Position numbers and translations under genes: made by a program. This document shows, piece by piece, positions 11,599 through 23,018 of a stretch of DNA of 64,000 bases (positions are counted from its first letter, which is position 1; each line of letters begins with the position of its first letter). Under the pieces are notes generated by a model. The model made no database searches. It saw only the letters and a program-made list of their open reading frames with translations, and was not told the origin of the DNA. This DNA is from Paulinella micropora (taxonomy: Eukaryota; Cercozoa; Imbricatea; Euglyphida; Paulinellidae): NCBI GenBank assembly GCA_019918135.1, contig WBZZ01004075.1, forward strand, positions 1 through 64,000, given 5' to 3'.

Positions 11599-12539
11599 AT
11601 GTCGGACCCCGCCGCCAAGAAGCGCCGCGCCGAGCCGGCGCCCGACCGGGCGGCCACGGTGCCGCTGTGCCCGGACCTGTGGGTGCAGGCAGACGATGCG
11701 CGCTACGCCGCCTTCCTGGCGCTGCCCGCCGCGGCCCGCCAAGACTACCTGCTGACCGCCGCTCGCCTGGTGGAAACGCTAGCCCACCGGCCGGCGTGGG
11801 AAGAGCCGGGCTGGTGCGAGCGGCTGCGCGGCCGGGTCGAGACGCTGTGCGCTTCGCTGGGCGACGTGCGCAAGAACTCGCGCGACCAGGGCCGCTGGCA
11901 GGAGCTGTGCGTGGCCCGGTCGTTAGACCGGGCCTGCCGCGCCTGGGGCGGGGAGCTCGCGGACGTGCAGGTGGAAGACACGGCCGCCCTGGTGCACCAG
12001 CGGCAGGCCGACCTGGTCGTGCGCGGCCGCTACCGGGGCCAGGAGGTGCGCGAGGTCTGGGTCGAGGTCAAGTCCAACGGCCACTCGGTGGTCGGCTCGG
12101 CGGCAGTGGACGCGCTGCTGGCCAAGGTCACGGCGGCCCCGCCGGGCCCCCTGGTCGGGGCCGTGCTGTACGCCGAGGGGGCGGTGGCGCGCTGCAGCAG
12201 GGGGCAGTGGACGTGGTGCTGTCGCACCAGGGCGCCGGCGACGCCAGCGACCTGCTGGCGCTGGTGGTGCGCTTCCTCCTGGTGGCGGCCCCGGCGGCGG
12301 CCCCGGCGGCCGCGCCGGCCGGTGAAGGCGAAGGTGACGGCGGCGAGCGGCGGGAGCGCGAGCTGCGGTCGCAGGTAGAGAGCTTTAGCCGGCAGCTGCG
12401 GGACGTGTGCGCCGTGCTGACCAAACAGGCGTCCAGCCTCCGCCTGGCAGAGAAACACTTGCAGGCCGCGCGCCAGTCGGGCGAGGGGCTTCTGGGGGCG
12501 CTACAGGCGCGCTGGCTGGGGCCCGCCGACGGAAGCTAG
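11599..12539 (+). CDS. Putative PD-(D/E)XK-type nuclease with C-terminal coiled coil, one frame break
   Basis: Starts at ATG 11599 (MSDPAAKKRRAEPAP, with a possible nuclear signal KKRR). The middle holds HQRQADLVVRG then, 14 residues on, VWVEVKSNG: an Asp on one strand followed by an E-x-K, the usual active-site layout of PD-(D/E)XK nucleases. The frame breaks near 12188 (GCGGTGGCGCGC) and resumes as LQQGAVDVVLSHQGAG, with an Ala/Pro linker and a heptad-rich tail (LRSQVESFSRQLRDV) to TAG 12537-12539. The family assignment rests on the motif alone. It may act in DNA repair or recombination, or be an inactive relative. Confidence 0.5.
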
Positions 12540-13046
12540 CGCGCGTCGTCATTCCCCCGCCCGCCCGGCGCGCTAGCCCCGTCTTTAGTCCGTACTCTTA
12601 GCATACCACTAAAACTAACCTCTCTTTGTCTTGGCGTCATCAGCTCCGGCGGCCGGTCGGTCCCGTGGAGGAAGCAGGAGGCGAGCCTAGGGGGGGCTCA
12701 GCCGGTGCCGGCCGGCGTGTGGCCGGCGCCGCGTCAGACTGACAGTGGCCGGGGGTGGCCTGCTTTCTTTTAATAAAAATCGCCAGCCCTCTGGTGTGGC
12801 TTGGTAGGACGTCGTCCGCCCCTCTCTCCCCCCCCTGCCTGGCCGGGGAGCTGGGGTCTAGTAAAAACCCGGCGCTCCAACCCCCGGGATGCCGGCCGGG
12901 GAGGGGCAGCCTCCGGTGGGCCACACCAGCACAGCGGTCGGCCAGCGCGTAGGCCGCCGGCGCCGGCGGTCCCCGGGCGCGGCCCGGCGCGACGGCTCAC
13001 CGACAGCCGCCAAAGCAGCTAGCCGGGCGCGGCCCGGCGCGACGGC
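12540..13046. other. Intergenic region between convergent genes
   Basis: GC-rich spacer between convergent genes. A plus-strand AATAAA lies at about 12771, roughly 230 bp after the 12539 stop, and may serve that gene. The tandem repeat at 12975-13074 enters from the right. No supported gene. Confidence 0.45.
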
Positions 13047-13074
13047 TCACTGACAGCCGCCAAAGCAGCTAGCC
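12975..13074. repeat. Tandem 50-bp duplication spanning the 3' end of the secreted-protein gene
   Basis: Two copies (12975-13024 and 13025-13074) differ at one base. The right-hand copy contains the last codons and stop of the minus-strand gene (SCFGGCQ then TGA); the left copy lies just downstream of the stop. Confidence 0.85.
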
Positions 13075-16000
13075 GCGTTGTAGCAGCTGGTCGTGCACTT
13101 GCAAAGCCGCCCGGGATACCAGGACGGCTGACTGTTCTGCCCGCAGTAGCAGCCGCTGCGGCAGGAGCCAGTAGGGCTGTTGACGGAATTCAGGCCCGGG
13201 CAGTTCTGGGCGCAAGTACAAGACACGCCCCCTGGTACCGAGGTGCTGCAGACGGCAGCAACATACTGGCAGCCGGCGCAGGGCTGGGGGGCGACGGTCG
13301 TGGTGGTCGTGGTGGTCGTGGTGGTGGGCGCCTCGGTCGTGGTGGTCGTGGTGGTGGTCGTGGTGGTCGTCGGGGCGTGCGCTGTGCAGTAGGCGCTCGT
13401 GTCCCCCGCGGGGGAGCAGGGTTCCTGGAGGGGGCCCGCCGCGCCCACGAGGTAGAACTCGTCCACGTTGGGCCCGGGCAGGCTCTCGCTCTGTTCCACG
13501 AAGGCGAGGTTGTAGTCGGAAGGGAGGCCTCGAGCACGCGCGCGGGGCCGCCCTGCGTGTGGAAGACACGGTACGCGTAGCCATAGCTGGCGTCGTACCG
13601 TTCGCCCTGCACCAGGCTGACCCACAGCTGCACCGCGCTGGCTGGCTGGGCCGTGGTCGGGTAGAGGCTGGCTAGCTCGGTGCTGCTGAGCCATGCCGAA
13701 CTGGTGTAGCAGAGGACTTCGGTGTCGGCTACGGTCGGGCGTTCCGGCACGTTCAGGGCCAGGTCACGCAGGTTCTGCTCGCCGCTCGCGGCGCCGAGCC
13801 CCAGCCCCAGGTGCGAGACCCAGCCGTTGGCGCAGCTGCCGCAGAAGAGGCGCCGTGTGTTGGCCTGGTGGAAGCCGCACGGGTCCGCCTGAGCGCAGCA
13901 GCCGAGCGTGGCGTGGCGCAGCTGCAGCCGGTTGGGCAGGAAGAGCGACTGGGGGTGCGTCGCGAGCGGCGTGGACTGGCCGGCCAGGTGCAGCCAGACG
14001 CACGCGTTGCCGGACCCGTCCGCCTGGCGCACGAGCGAGTTGTCCGGCCCGGCGGCGCACAGGTAGCCGCCCGGCGCCGGATCGTAGGCGAGCCGGTACG
14101 CCCAGCCCTGGTCCCGGCCGTACAGGCCGCGCGCAAACTCGTACCAGTCGACGGGCTCGAACCGCCAGGGGAACGCCGCCGGGTTGTATCAGTCGACCCG
14201 GCGCCCGTGACGCTGAGGCAGTAGCCGGAGCTGCCCCCGAAGCCGCTGGTCTGCAGGTACTTGCACAACCGGGCCGAGGCCCCGCTCTCGGTGATCTCCA
14301 GCACGTCGGTGCCATAGTAGTGGCACCGGTCCAGGACCGAGGCCGGCTGCCCCGCCCCGGCGCCCAGGTGCAGGCAGTAGCCCGCGTGCGCCAGGCTCTC
14401 CAGGCGCCGGATGTCGGAGGGCGCCCCACGGGCAGGCAGGCCGGGGGTCTTGGTCGGGCTGACAGACCCCGACAGCGAGCGCGAGGGCGTGTTGGTCGGG
14501 CTCAGCGAGGCCGACACGCTGCGGCTGCTAGTGACCGAGTGGGTAGGCGTCAGCGTCGGGCTGGGGGACCTGGTGCGCGCGGTCCCGGCGCAGCCCCCCG
14601 GGCGCCTGTCCGCCGGCAGGTCCAGGAAGCCCGCACACACGCGCTGCAGCGCCCAGTCGGGGGTGTCCTCCGCCGCCGGGAGCTGCTGCCCCGCCAGGCT
14701 AAAGGTCGTCAGCGCGGTCGCGCCCGCAAACATGTCCTCTGTATTCTCCACTCTGGCCAGGTCCAGGCCGGGCAGCCGTGCGTTGAAGGCGGACGCGCCC
14801 TTGAGCAGGCCCCGGAGGTTCACGGAGGGGGTTTCCCCCACGAAGCGCAGATCGCCATTGAAGGACACGGCGCCCTCGAGCAGGTACGAGGCGTCCTGCA
14901 GCACGGGGGCGTACCAGTCCAGGTCCGTCAGGTTGAGTTTGGCCGCGCCCTTGAACATGCCGGTGGCGTTCTCTAGCGAGTTGAAGCCCCAGTCCTGGGC
15001 CGGGATAAACACCTGGGCGGTCGCGGCGAACATCCAGGCGGCGCTGCGCACTTGCCGCAGGTTCCAGAAACGCGCGCCCCCCCCCCCGAACGTGATCTGC
15101 GGCGATTCGGCGAACATGCAGTCGGTGACCTCGGCGGCGCTCAGGTCCAGCCCGGTCGCGTCGAGCGAGGCGTCGCCCATGTAGCTGAAGGAGCCCTGGA
15201 AGGAGCGGACGTGCGAGGTCTGCAAGGTGGACAGCGGGGGCAGGCCCTCCCAGGAACGCAGCCCGTGGAAGTGGTAGCCACTGTCGGGGTGCAGGTACAG
15301 CTGGGCAAAGCTGTCGATGGACACGAGCGACGTGCCGCCGCCCTGCTCTTGCTGCCGGGCGTGCCAGGCCGGGGTCATGGCCCAGCCCAGCACCTTGCCC
15401 GTGATGCGGATGGTGTAGAACCCCGGGGCGGCGTACTCGTGCGTGCACCACGAGCCGTCCTCGTTGCTGCACACCACGGGCTGCGTGCCGTCTCCCCAGT
15501 CCACGGTGTACGTCGGGTCCGTGGGCAGGCTCGTCTGCAGCAGCGCGCGGCGGCGGGTGGGGCTGGTCGCGTTGGGGTCGTTGCTGGCGGGCAGGGTGAA
15601 GTTGCCGCCGGCCCCGCCCGTGACATTGAGGCCCAGGCTGGTGGGCGGCAGGGGGGTAGGGGTGGCCGAGGCGGACGCGGTGGGCGACTCGGAGGCGGTC
15701 GGCGATTCCGAGGCGGTTGGCGATTCCGAGGCGGTTGGCGATTCCGAGGCGGTTGGCGATTCCGAGGCGGTCGGCGATTCAGAGGGCGTCGGCGACTGGG
15801 ACACAGAGGTAGTCGATGACACAGAGGCGGCTGGCGACTGGGACACAGAGGCCGTCGGTGACTGGGACACAGAGGCCGTCGGTGACTGGGGCGCGCCCAG
15901 CGACTGGGAGACGGTCGGCGACCGGGACACAGAGGTGGTCGGTGACTGGGGCGCGCCCAGCGACTGGGAAGCGGTCGGCGACTGGGACACGGAGGCGGTC

Positions 16001-16650
16001 GGTGACTGGGACACGGAGGCGGTCGGTGACTGGGACACAGAGGCCGTCGGTGACTGGGGCGCGCCCAGCGACTGGGAAGCGGTCGGCGACTGGGAGGCGG
16101 TCGGTGACTGGGACACAGAGGCCGTCGGTGACTGGGGCGCGCCCAGCGACTGGGAAGCGGTCGGCGACTGGGAGGCGGTCGGTGACTGGGACACAGAGGC
16201 CGTCGGTGACTGGGGCGCGCCCAGCGACTGGGAAGCGGTCGGCGACTGGGAGGCGGTCGGTGACTGGGACACAGAGGCCGTCGGTGACTGGGGCGCGCCC
16301 AGCGACTGGGAAGCGGTCGGCGACTGGGAGGCGGTCGGCGACTGGGACACAGAGGCGGTCGGTGACTGGGACACAGAGGCCGTCGGTGACTGGGGCGCGC
16401 CCAGCGACTGGGACACAGAGGCGGTCGGTGACTGGGGCGCGCCCAGCGACTGGGAAGCGGTCGGCGATCGGGAGGCGGTCGGCGACCGGGACCCAGAGGC
16501 GTTGGGCGAACTGGACAGGGTCGGCGTGGTAGTGACCGTCCCGTACGGGTGGTCATAAGGACAGAAGCCCGACCCTGGCCACAGGCAGGTAACTAGTATT
16601 AACCACCAAGGCCAAGACCGACAGGGCGGCAGGGCGCGCTGGATTGGCAT
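13047..16650 (-). CDS. Secreted BspA-like, Ser/Pro/Thr-repeat adhesin, two frame breaks
   Basis: I choose ATG 16650 because it opens a good signal peptide (MPIQRALPPCRSWPWWLILV); an upstream in-frame ATG at 16716 would bury it. Next comes a long Ser/Pro/Thr region (units such as SQSPTASVSQSPTAS and SQSLGAP, 15690-16500) expected to be heavily O-glycosylated. Then WGDGT and GWAMTPAW, followed by BspA/DUF285-type repeats (ATGMFKGAAKLNLTDLDW), a second Ser/Thr linker, a ricin-B-like segment (GYCLHLGAGAGQ, LDRCHYYGT), a Thr13-type linker and a Cys-rich tail. Frame breaks lie near 14187 and 13530. It is paralogous to the gene at 60936. By family knowledge it is an extracellular or particle-surface adhesin. 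Other explanations for the breaks are indels or decay. Confidence 0.75.
15690..16500. repeat. Tandem coding minisatellite (Ser/Pro/Thr repeats)
   Basis: Imperfect repeats of GGTCGGCGACTGGGACACAG-type units encode SPTAS/SVSQ on the minus strand, with a higher-order unit ending in GCGCGCCCAGCGACTGG that recurs about nine times. Confidence 0.85.
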
Positions 16651-16988
16651 GGCGGACCAAGCGCAGCTAGAGACTACTGTCTGTGCACACAGCTGGAAAC
16701 TCCTGTCTGTGCACACTATCCCCTAGTGGCCACGCCCTCTGGTAGCACCTGTGCTTGGGACTCGGCGCAACTGGGCTCTTGCGCTCTTTAAGTACTGCAG
16801 CACACGGGCAGGGAAGTGGGGGCGCCCCCCCTCCCCCGCCCCGCCCCCGGGGCCCTGCTCTCCCTCTCCCCCTCCGGCCGCCCCTGCCCCGCCGGGGGGG
16901 GGGGGGGGGCGAGGATTCTTCTCTCTTTCCCCGCCTTCCTCGCGTCGGCCGCCCACCGGCGCTAGTGTACTAGGCAAAACACCAGCCC
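16651..16988. other. Divergent intergenic region
   Basis: Contains a short direct repeat CTGTCTGTGCACAC (near 16678 and 16704) just upstream of the minus-strand gene and a G16-type run at about 16894-16910. It must hold two divergent promoters, but no motif is decisive. Confidence 0.45.
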
Positions 16989-17360
16989 ATGTGGAGAGCG
17001 TGGCTGCTCGTGCTAGCCCAGGCCTGACACGCGCTCGGCGACTGCTACTGCCCCAACTACGGGCCGGCGGCGAACCCGGCGCCCGGACAATCGCCGTCGC
17101 CCTCCCCGTCGCCCTCCGCCCAGGCGCCCGTGTCGGTGTCGGCGTCACCGGGCCTCGTGCTGCAGCAGGCCCTGGCGCCCTACCACTGCCTGTACCACGA
17201 AGAAGACGCTAGCCTACGCACCGCCCGGGGACTGGTCTTTCTGCCCTGCCTGGTCACGACGGGGATCTCGGACACGACGCCCCATTACCCCTACTACTTG
17301 CGCAACTACCGGCTGGACCAGAGCGATGGCCACCTCTTTAGCGTCTCGTCCCCCCACTTT
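16989..17360 (+). pseudogene. 5' part of a split secreted-protein gene, with an in-frame TGA
   Basis: ATG 16989 opens a hydrophobic leader (MWRAWLLVLAQA) that meets TGA at 17025-17027. The same frame then continues with HALGDCYCPNYGP, a short Ser/Pro stretch, and LQQALAPYHCLYHEED up to the mobile element at 17361. After 17360 the frame reads element sequence. The 3' part continues in phase at 31233. The TGA directly after a signal-like peptide is either a nonsense mutation or a sequencing error. If the start were downstream of the TGA the protein would lack a signal peptide. I call the locus a pseudogene as written. Confidence 0.7.
17357..17360. repeat. Candidate target-site duplication, left (CTTT)
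   Basis: CTTT here and at 31229-31232 flank the mobile element. Keeping one copy restores the host gene's phase. Confidence 0.65.
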
Positions 17361-17722
17361 AAACTAAACATTCGACAATCTTGGGGGTATCCCTTTTTCC
17401 GAAATTTTCCATGAAGTATATGGACTTTTTTGAAAACGTGTGGAAATGAAAGGAAATGAATTCCCTGATTGCAGAACATATAAAAATAATATTAAAATAT
17501 GTTTTTATTAATTGTAATACACTTTAACTTCATCTTCAGAGGTGGGCAGGAACCGGTCCGACACGGTAATTTTTCTACTTTTTCGTAGTCCCGGCTACCA
17601 TGAATCTATGATGATAACAATGCCGAACATGCAGAATTTGCTTTTACTGTTTATTCTTGCTTATATTAAGCATTTTACTATATTAAGACATGGTTTTACC
17701 TTCAAAAAATTCTGTTTTCCCG
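17361..17722 (+). repeat. Left terminal inverted repeat
   Basis: Matches the reverse complement of 30866-31228 with scattered substitutions, including the blocks GATTGCAGAACATATAAAAA and GTGGGCAGGAACCGGTCCGA. G-rich runs follow just inside it (17747-17776). Confidence 0.85.
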
Positions 17723-18080
17723 CTGTGACGTACGCTGGTACGTAGAGGGGGGAGGGGGGGGGGGTGGGGGGGGGGGAATGGGTCGGAGGGAGGACGCTTC
17801 ACATCAGATTCTGGTGCATTATCAGAGTTAAACAAATTTCTAATTTCAGTTTTTAGAAGAAGCGTTACAGTTGCAGTTGCCCTAGACAAAAACCATTATG
17901 AAAAAGTCGGACCCAGAAAAATTCATTCAAAAAAAATAATCACATACGACCACGTCCACGTCCACGTCCACCCGCAGCACGACGTGCGCGGCGACGTCCG
18001 CGCAAACGGATTCCTGAGTTACGCATTCTCCAACTTGCGTCGGAGCGATCTGAATCATCTACAATATGGATAGCATCATG

Positions 18081-19047
18081 TTAAGGAGGAGAAGAACAAG
18101 AAGAAGAAGAAGAAGAAGAAGAAGAAGAAGAAGAAGAAGAAGAAGAAGAAGAAGAAGAAGAAGAAGAAGAAAAACTAATACCATGCTTTTCTTCCTCTGA
18201 ACCAGAAGATCGATCAGACGATGAGTCAGTTGATGAACTGGAAGATGAAGTATCAGATAAGTCATCCTCTGAATCTGCCACTGGTTCTGCAGGCTGAGCA
18301 GCACCAAGCTCTTCTTCCTCAGGGAACCCACAGTCGCATCGTTCGAAATGGTTCCACGCTTGTTCAATAAGCTCTGCCTTCTTGAACTGTTTCCGATCGG
18401 AGTTTTGCGTTGCAACACCATGCATTCTCATCCATGATTTCAATTCGCTAACTACCATCTGCTTGGACGCAAATTGCTTTTTTTCCTCTGACGATCTTAG
18501 CAACGTGAGAATTTTCCGCCAAGGCTCAGAAGCATTTCCAAATGCTAAATCCTGCTCCTGCTTTTCTTCGCTAGTAAGCTGTCTTGCACCACGCCATCTC
18601 GGGTGAGCTGGAGGACGTCCTTCATTAACAAAATAAGTGCGTGGTAAGGACAGCAGCTCTTCATCGGTCAAACGCGTAAGTGCGTTCATTTTCTCCTGTC
18701 GTTCTTGAGGCAACTCCATCCAATTTACAGGTAGCTCGTCGATCAATCGAAATTCTGCTCTCCATTCCTTGCCTTTTGCATCGACACAGGACATATGAGC
18801 AGGACGGCCGGGCAGGCCGCCTTCGAAGTAATCTCCATCCACCTCTACTCTGGTCAAATTTCCACCTGCTAACATTTCCTCCACATGTGCTCGCTCATCC
18901 GGCCCTAGGTATTTAGTAGCCAAAGCACGAATATCCTTCTTCAGGCGCGGATTGACGAAGTAGCCGACTGGAAGCTTGGGAGGCATGTCGGTCGCTGTCA
19001 TAAATAGAGAGAGAGATAGATAGATAGAACGAGAGAAAGAGAGAGAG

Positions 19048-19084
<37 letters not shown>

Positions 19085-22064
19085 AAGAGAAAGATAGATA
19101 ATATTATTACCGGGGCGTCCGATAAACAAATTGATCGGTTCTCCTCTGGGATCATCACGCACTCCATGAAAATCCTGTGCGTCTCCCCAAGTAGCGATCT
19201 CTACAGTCGGCAAAGCGTCAGGATCTTTCTTGGTGATTCTATATGCCAAGGGTTTGTTGTAGTTTTTGAAACTCTTGTTCATACACGGGCTAAAATGAGT
19301 CATCCAGTCGTAGTTACATCCGAGAACAACCAGCACATGCCTCTTCTTGTGCTGCTTCTTGAATGCAAGAATGAGCTTTAATAACGCTTGAGCGATGTTA
19401 GTTGTCAGGAAGGTGCTCTTCCACCCGATATCCATAACTCGAAATTCCTGATCATCTCCATCGTGCCCGTGCCCTGGTGGCTTGCGATGTGACTCTACTT
19501 GGAAACGGATTCCTCTGTCAACGACATTGAGCCCAAGGAAACCCAGCATCGCCCACGCGGTGTTATCACCAGCTCCGTCCCACTCAAGATATAATTTCCA
19601 CGCTTGCATTGTGCGAGGGTTCCAAAGTTGCCAATGTAAAAGTGCGGCAAGCATAGTGATGTTGCTGTTCGCGCCGTGTTCTACCGCGCCTTCAAGGTAC
19701 GTCAGAATAAAATGCGTATCGGTAGTGTAGCAGGTATTGATTCCAACGCAAAGGCGAAACACAATTTTTCCTTTGAAATCTTTCGCGGCGCGGCGGCAAG
19801 ATGGGATCTTCACTGGCGGTTTCATATCGGCTGATATGACTGTGGCAGCAAAATCTGCTGGTGCTGCCTTCTTGCGCTGCATGCTGGCAACGCGGCACGC
19901 CCTGTGAATTTTGTGATGAAGCCTGCTACGGCGACGCCATTCTTGAGCTTCTACTTCAGTCCTGAAACCGTTAGAATGATCAGCAGCAAGCTCTGTGCAG
20001 ATCTCGCATTTTGAGAAATCTCCTTCTGCAAAACAAACCTGTAATAAGTAATGATAACGAAAATATGCATAATACCTCTGACAAACTTGACGTGCGGAAA
20101 ATCCATGCGCCAAACTTTGTTGATCGTATTGTCTGTCGGAGGATTATTTGGATCAACTCGTTTCGAACAACCAAACCGAAGGCACATATCTTTCCAATTC
20201 TCGCGAACATAGTTTTGGACTCCTGCGTCCTGAGCCATTTCTTGCATCCTCCATATTCCGTCGCTGCATATCTCCGGGTAACTCTCCATGAACTTCTCGC
20301 AGAGTAATACTGCTACCACATCTTCTGTTTCAGGAACGGTTGAGTAGCTTTTTGTCAAAACCTTCGTGTTATTTGCAAGAAGTTTGTGTGCTCTTGACAA
20401 AACTTTATCACCGATCCCGTAGATACGCTGCCAGGCTACTTTGCACACAGCCTCCGTTAAATACATATACTGAAACGATCCAGTTTTTGTTTGAAACGAT
20501 TCAAGCTGCGAAGCTGCCCAAGAATAAAGCTCACTGAGAGACGATGACGCATTCTTCGCTCTCGTGTAAAGCACATCACGCGTGTCGATAAATGAATAAC
20601 ACTTCCACTTTTTGCAGCAGACAGACTTAACTTCCCTGTCCAAGTCGGCGAAGGTAATCCCCAACAGTTTTTGGAGCGCAGACGGTCTCTGAAGCTTCAC
20701 TGCACCTTTCGTGCGACTTTTCATCGTGTAGGGGCGCGTTGGATTCTTACGTGGTCTGCTGTAAGGAATTGGTGATAATCTCATGATGTTATACAACAGC
20801 TCATTCGATTCCATAAGCTCGTCGAAGTTCAATCGAAGCTCGTTGGATAATTCCGCATCGTCCACGCCGACCAGAGGAGGAAGCAATCCAGGGTTGATAG
20901 ATGCAGCATCACCGTTTGAATCCGTATCTGAACACTCTTCGTCGACGTTCTACGCAAACAAGATCGCTTATGAACATTAACCAGCATGAACATAGACAGG
21001 TAGAGAAAAAAAATTACCATGAAGCCAGTAGGAAGATATAGTCTAGAGCTGCTGCAGCTACTAACATCATATCCTGTAGTGACAGTAGAACTGTCTGACT
21101 GTTTCCAGCTGTCGAGGTTAGCATCAACGTCAGGAACACCTGCCTGTAAAAAAGAATCTTCTCAGTAATAATTTTCATTTATTTATTTTTTACCTGTGCA
21201 TCACTCAAGCTTGATTTTTCTGTGATGACTGTAATGTCCGAGCTTTCCCTGGGCAGAAGCGTGCGGCGACTATCTGAAATTGAGGACACGCTGTCGAGAA
21301 GCTTCCTCTTTTTTTCCGGCGGAATAGATGATGACCTGGAGAGCGGTTGCTTTCCATCAGAACTAATACTGCTGACCGACGCTAAAAGTTCAACCTTTGC
21401 TTCATGAAGCAAGGAAATTGACTTAAGTGGAAGCGGATGTTCTTTCTCAGGAACGATGAAACATACATGACCAATGTCAGTCTCGAACAGGAAAACTGGG
21501 ATTTTAGCTCCTTCCTTGGCAGCCTCTTTCAACCAGACCGGATGTGCATCGCTTGGCAGCGTAGCTATCTCTAGGTCTGGATTAGGCGCATAGCTGAGCA
21601 AAATCTCTTGATCTTTCGATATTGCGGTGGTGACAGTCACAATAGGAGTACCCTTGCTGACCTGACATTATTTACAACAATATTTATAGAAAAAATACAA
21701 CACACGTAACAAAAACTTACATTGCATGGATGTATGTAACAACTAACATAATTTACCTTCACGTTCGGTCGGCAAGTGTCATCGTCGAGCTTGTTGAACC
21801 CTTGCGATGAAGAGTTGATGAGATGCATTGCATTCCTGCTCGATTCGTTAATGAATTTAATTGGATGCATCCCTGTTTGCAGGGAACTCCCAATTTTCAT
21901 AGTGAAATGATCAGAAAATGCAGCATGATCTGCAGCACGCAAAGACTTTCCTCCTGGTTCGAGGAGCCCAAGCTGAAAAGAAGGAGGAAGGTATTATCAG
22001 CAAAGACTCCGTAGCCACCACCACGGTGTGCCACATATATCGGCGCCTTGCTAGCCCTCAGCAT
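18081..22064 (-). CDS. Multi-exon element protein with SET-like and DUF7869/DDE-like segments (putative transposase)
   Basis: Minus-strand exons, approximate: before 21973 (GGGYGVFADNTF), 21973-21758, 21660-21195, 21144-21018, 20949-20085, about 20046-19113, and 18993 to stop 18081. Introns have GT..AG ends; several are 40-120 nt. The first exons resemble a SET methyltransferase fold: GVFA, NAMHLINSS...CRPNVK, and AISKDQEILLSYAP. The large exon matches the DUF7869 pattern of many eukaryotic mobile elements: KCEICTEL, ISADMKPP, LEWDGAGDN and PPGHGHDGDDQ, whose acidic residues could form a DDE-type site. The C-terminus has acidic/Ser-rich low complexity ending in a (TTC)n poly-Ser tract. Exon borders are inferred by eye and the first exon is uncertain. 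It lies inside the inverted-repeat element and is its best transposase candidate. Confidence 0.6.
19011..19098. repeat. GA/TA microsatellite inside an intron
   Basis: A (GA)n tract interrupted by (TA)n, inside the intron at about 18994-19112 of the putative transposase gene. Confidence 0.8.
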
Positions 22065-22089
22065 GGCATACCTAAAGTTTGAAATACAC

Positions 22090-22215
22090 ATGAAAAAAAT
22101 GGCAGCGCTTCCCGTTAGAGGGAATCACTAAAAAAAAAAAAGGACAGAGAAAGGCTCACTGATAGAAGGCCACACACACTAGCTAGTTATACTAAAGCTA
22201 GTATCTATACTCCCC
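22090..22215 (-). repeat. Dispersed repeat family D, inverted copy
   Basis: Reverse complement of the segments at 25775, 27997 and 29442 (AACGGGAAGCGCTG and GTGTGTGTGGCCTTCTATCA cores). Flanked by an AAT array. Confidence 0.75.
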
Positions 22216-22224
22216 TCTTTAAAC

Positions 22225-22229
22225 TATGC

Positions 22230-22304
<75 letters not shown>

Positions 22305-22398
22305 GATTTATCAGTCAATTGGCCTTTGATCCTGTCGGACATGTGCCTCCATTGGTAGCACGGGGCCGTTCGGTGACGCGGCTCCGCTCCAAAGACTC

Positions 22399-22450
<52 letters not shown>
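22225..22450. repeat. AAT trinucleotide arrays around a short unique spacer
   Basis: Two (AAT)n tracts at about 22225-22302 and 22400-22450, the second forming the tail of the inverted SINE-like copy that follows. Confidence 0.9.
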
Positions 22451-22718
22451 GTGCTTCTCTGTCAATGGCTGATGCATTTCTGCACATGCGCCTCCATCGT
22501 CTCACCCGTGAGGGGAGTACGAAGAATTGACGATAAGCTCTAATGACACCCCCGCAAGGGCAGTTCCAACACTTCCAGACGGGCCGGTATGTTCAATGAA
22601 AATACTGGTCCAGAAATAGACCGGTATGTTCAATGAAAATACTGGTGGCACCGACGGGAATCGAACTGGCGACAGGGCCCAGATGGTAGAACTTGACCAC
22701 TGGGCTATCACGGTGTCC

Positions 22719-22719
<1 letters not shown>
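22450..22719 (-). mobile_element. tRNA-derived SINE, full-length inverted copy
   Basis: Read on the minus strand, it begins GGACACCGTGATAGCCCAGTG, with an A-box-like TAGCCCAGTGG and a B-box-like AGTTCGATTCC (22672-22661). A conserved body (CACGGGTGAGACGATGGAGG) leads to a GCACTATT end and an ATT tail. A 27-bp piece near the middle (ACCGGTATGTTCAATGAAAA...) is duplicated. Confidence 0.75.
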
Positions 22720-22781
<62 letters not shown>

Positions 22782-22900
22782 GTGCTTCTCAGTCAATGGC
22801 GAATGCATTTCTGCACATGTGCCTCCATCGTCTCACCCGTGAGGGGAGTACGAAGATTTGACGATAGGCTCTACTGACACCCCCGCAAGACAGCTCCAAG
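22782..22900 (-). mobile_element. tRNA-derived SINE, head-truncated copy
   Basis: Contains only the body and tail of the family at 22450-22719, flanked on both sides by AAT arrays (22720-22781, 22907-23011). Confidence 0.75.
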
Positions 22901-22907
22901 CAACAAC

Positions 22908-23013
<106 letters not shown>

Positions 23014-23018
23014 TATTG

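Noticed and set aside
15375-16558. Overlapping plus- and minus-strand frames over the Ser/Pro/Thr repeat
   Set aside because: Shadows of the repeat; only the frame joined to the signal peptide and BspA region makes sense.
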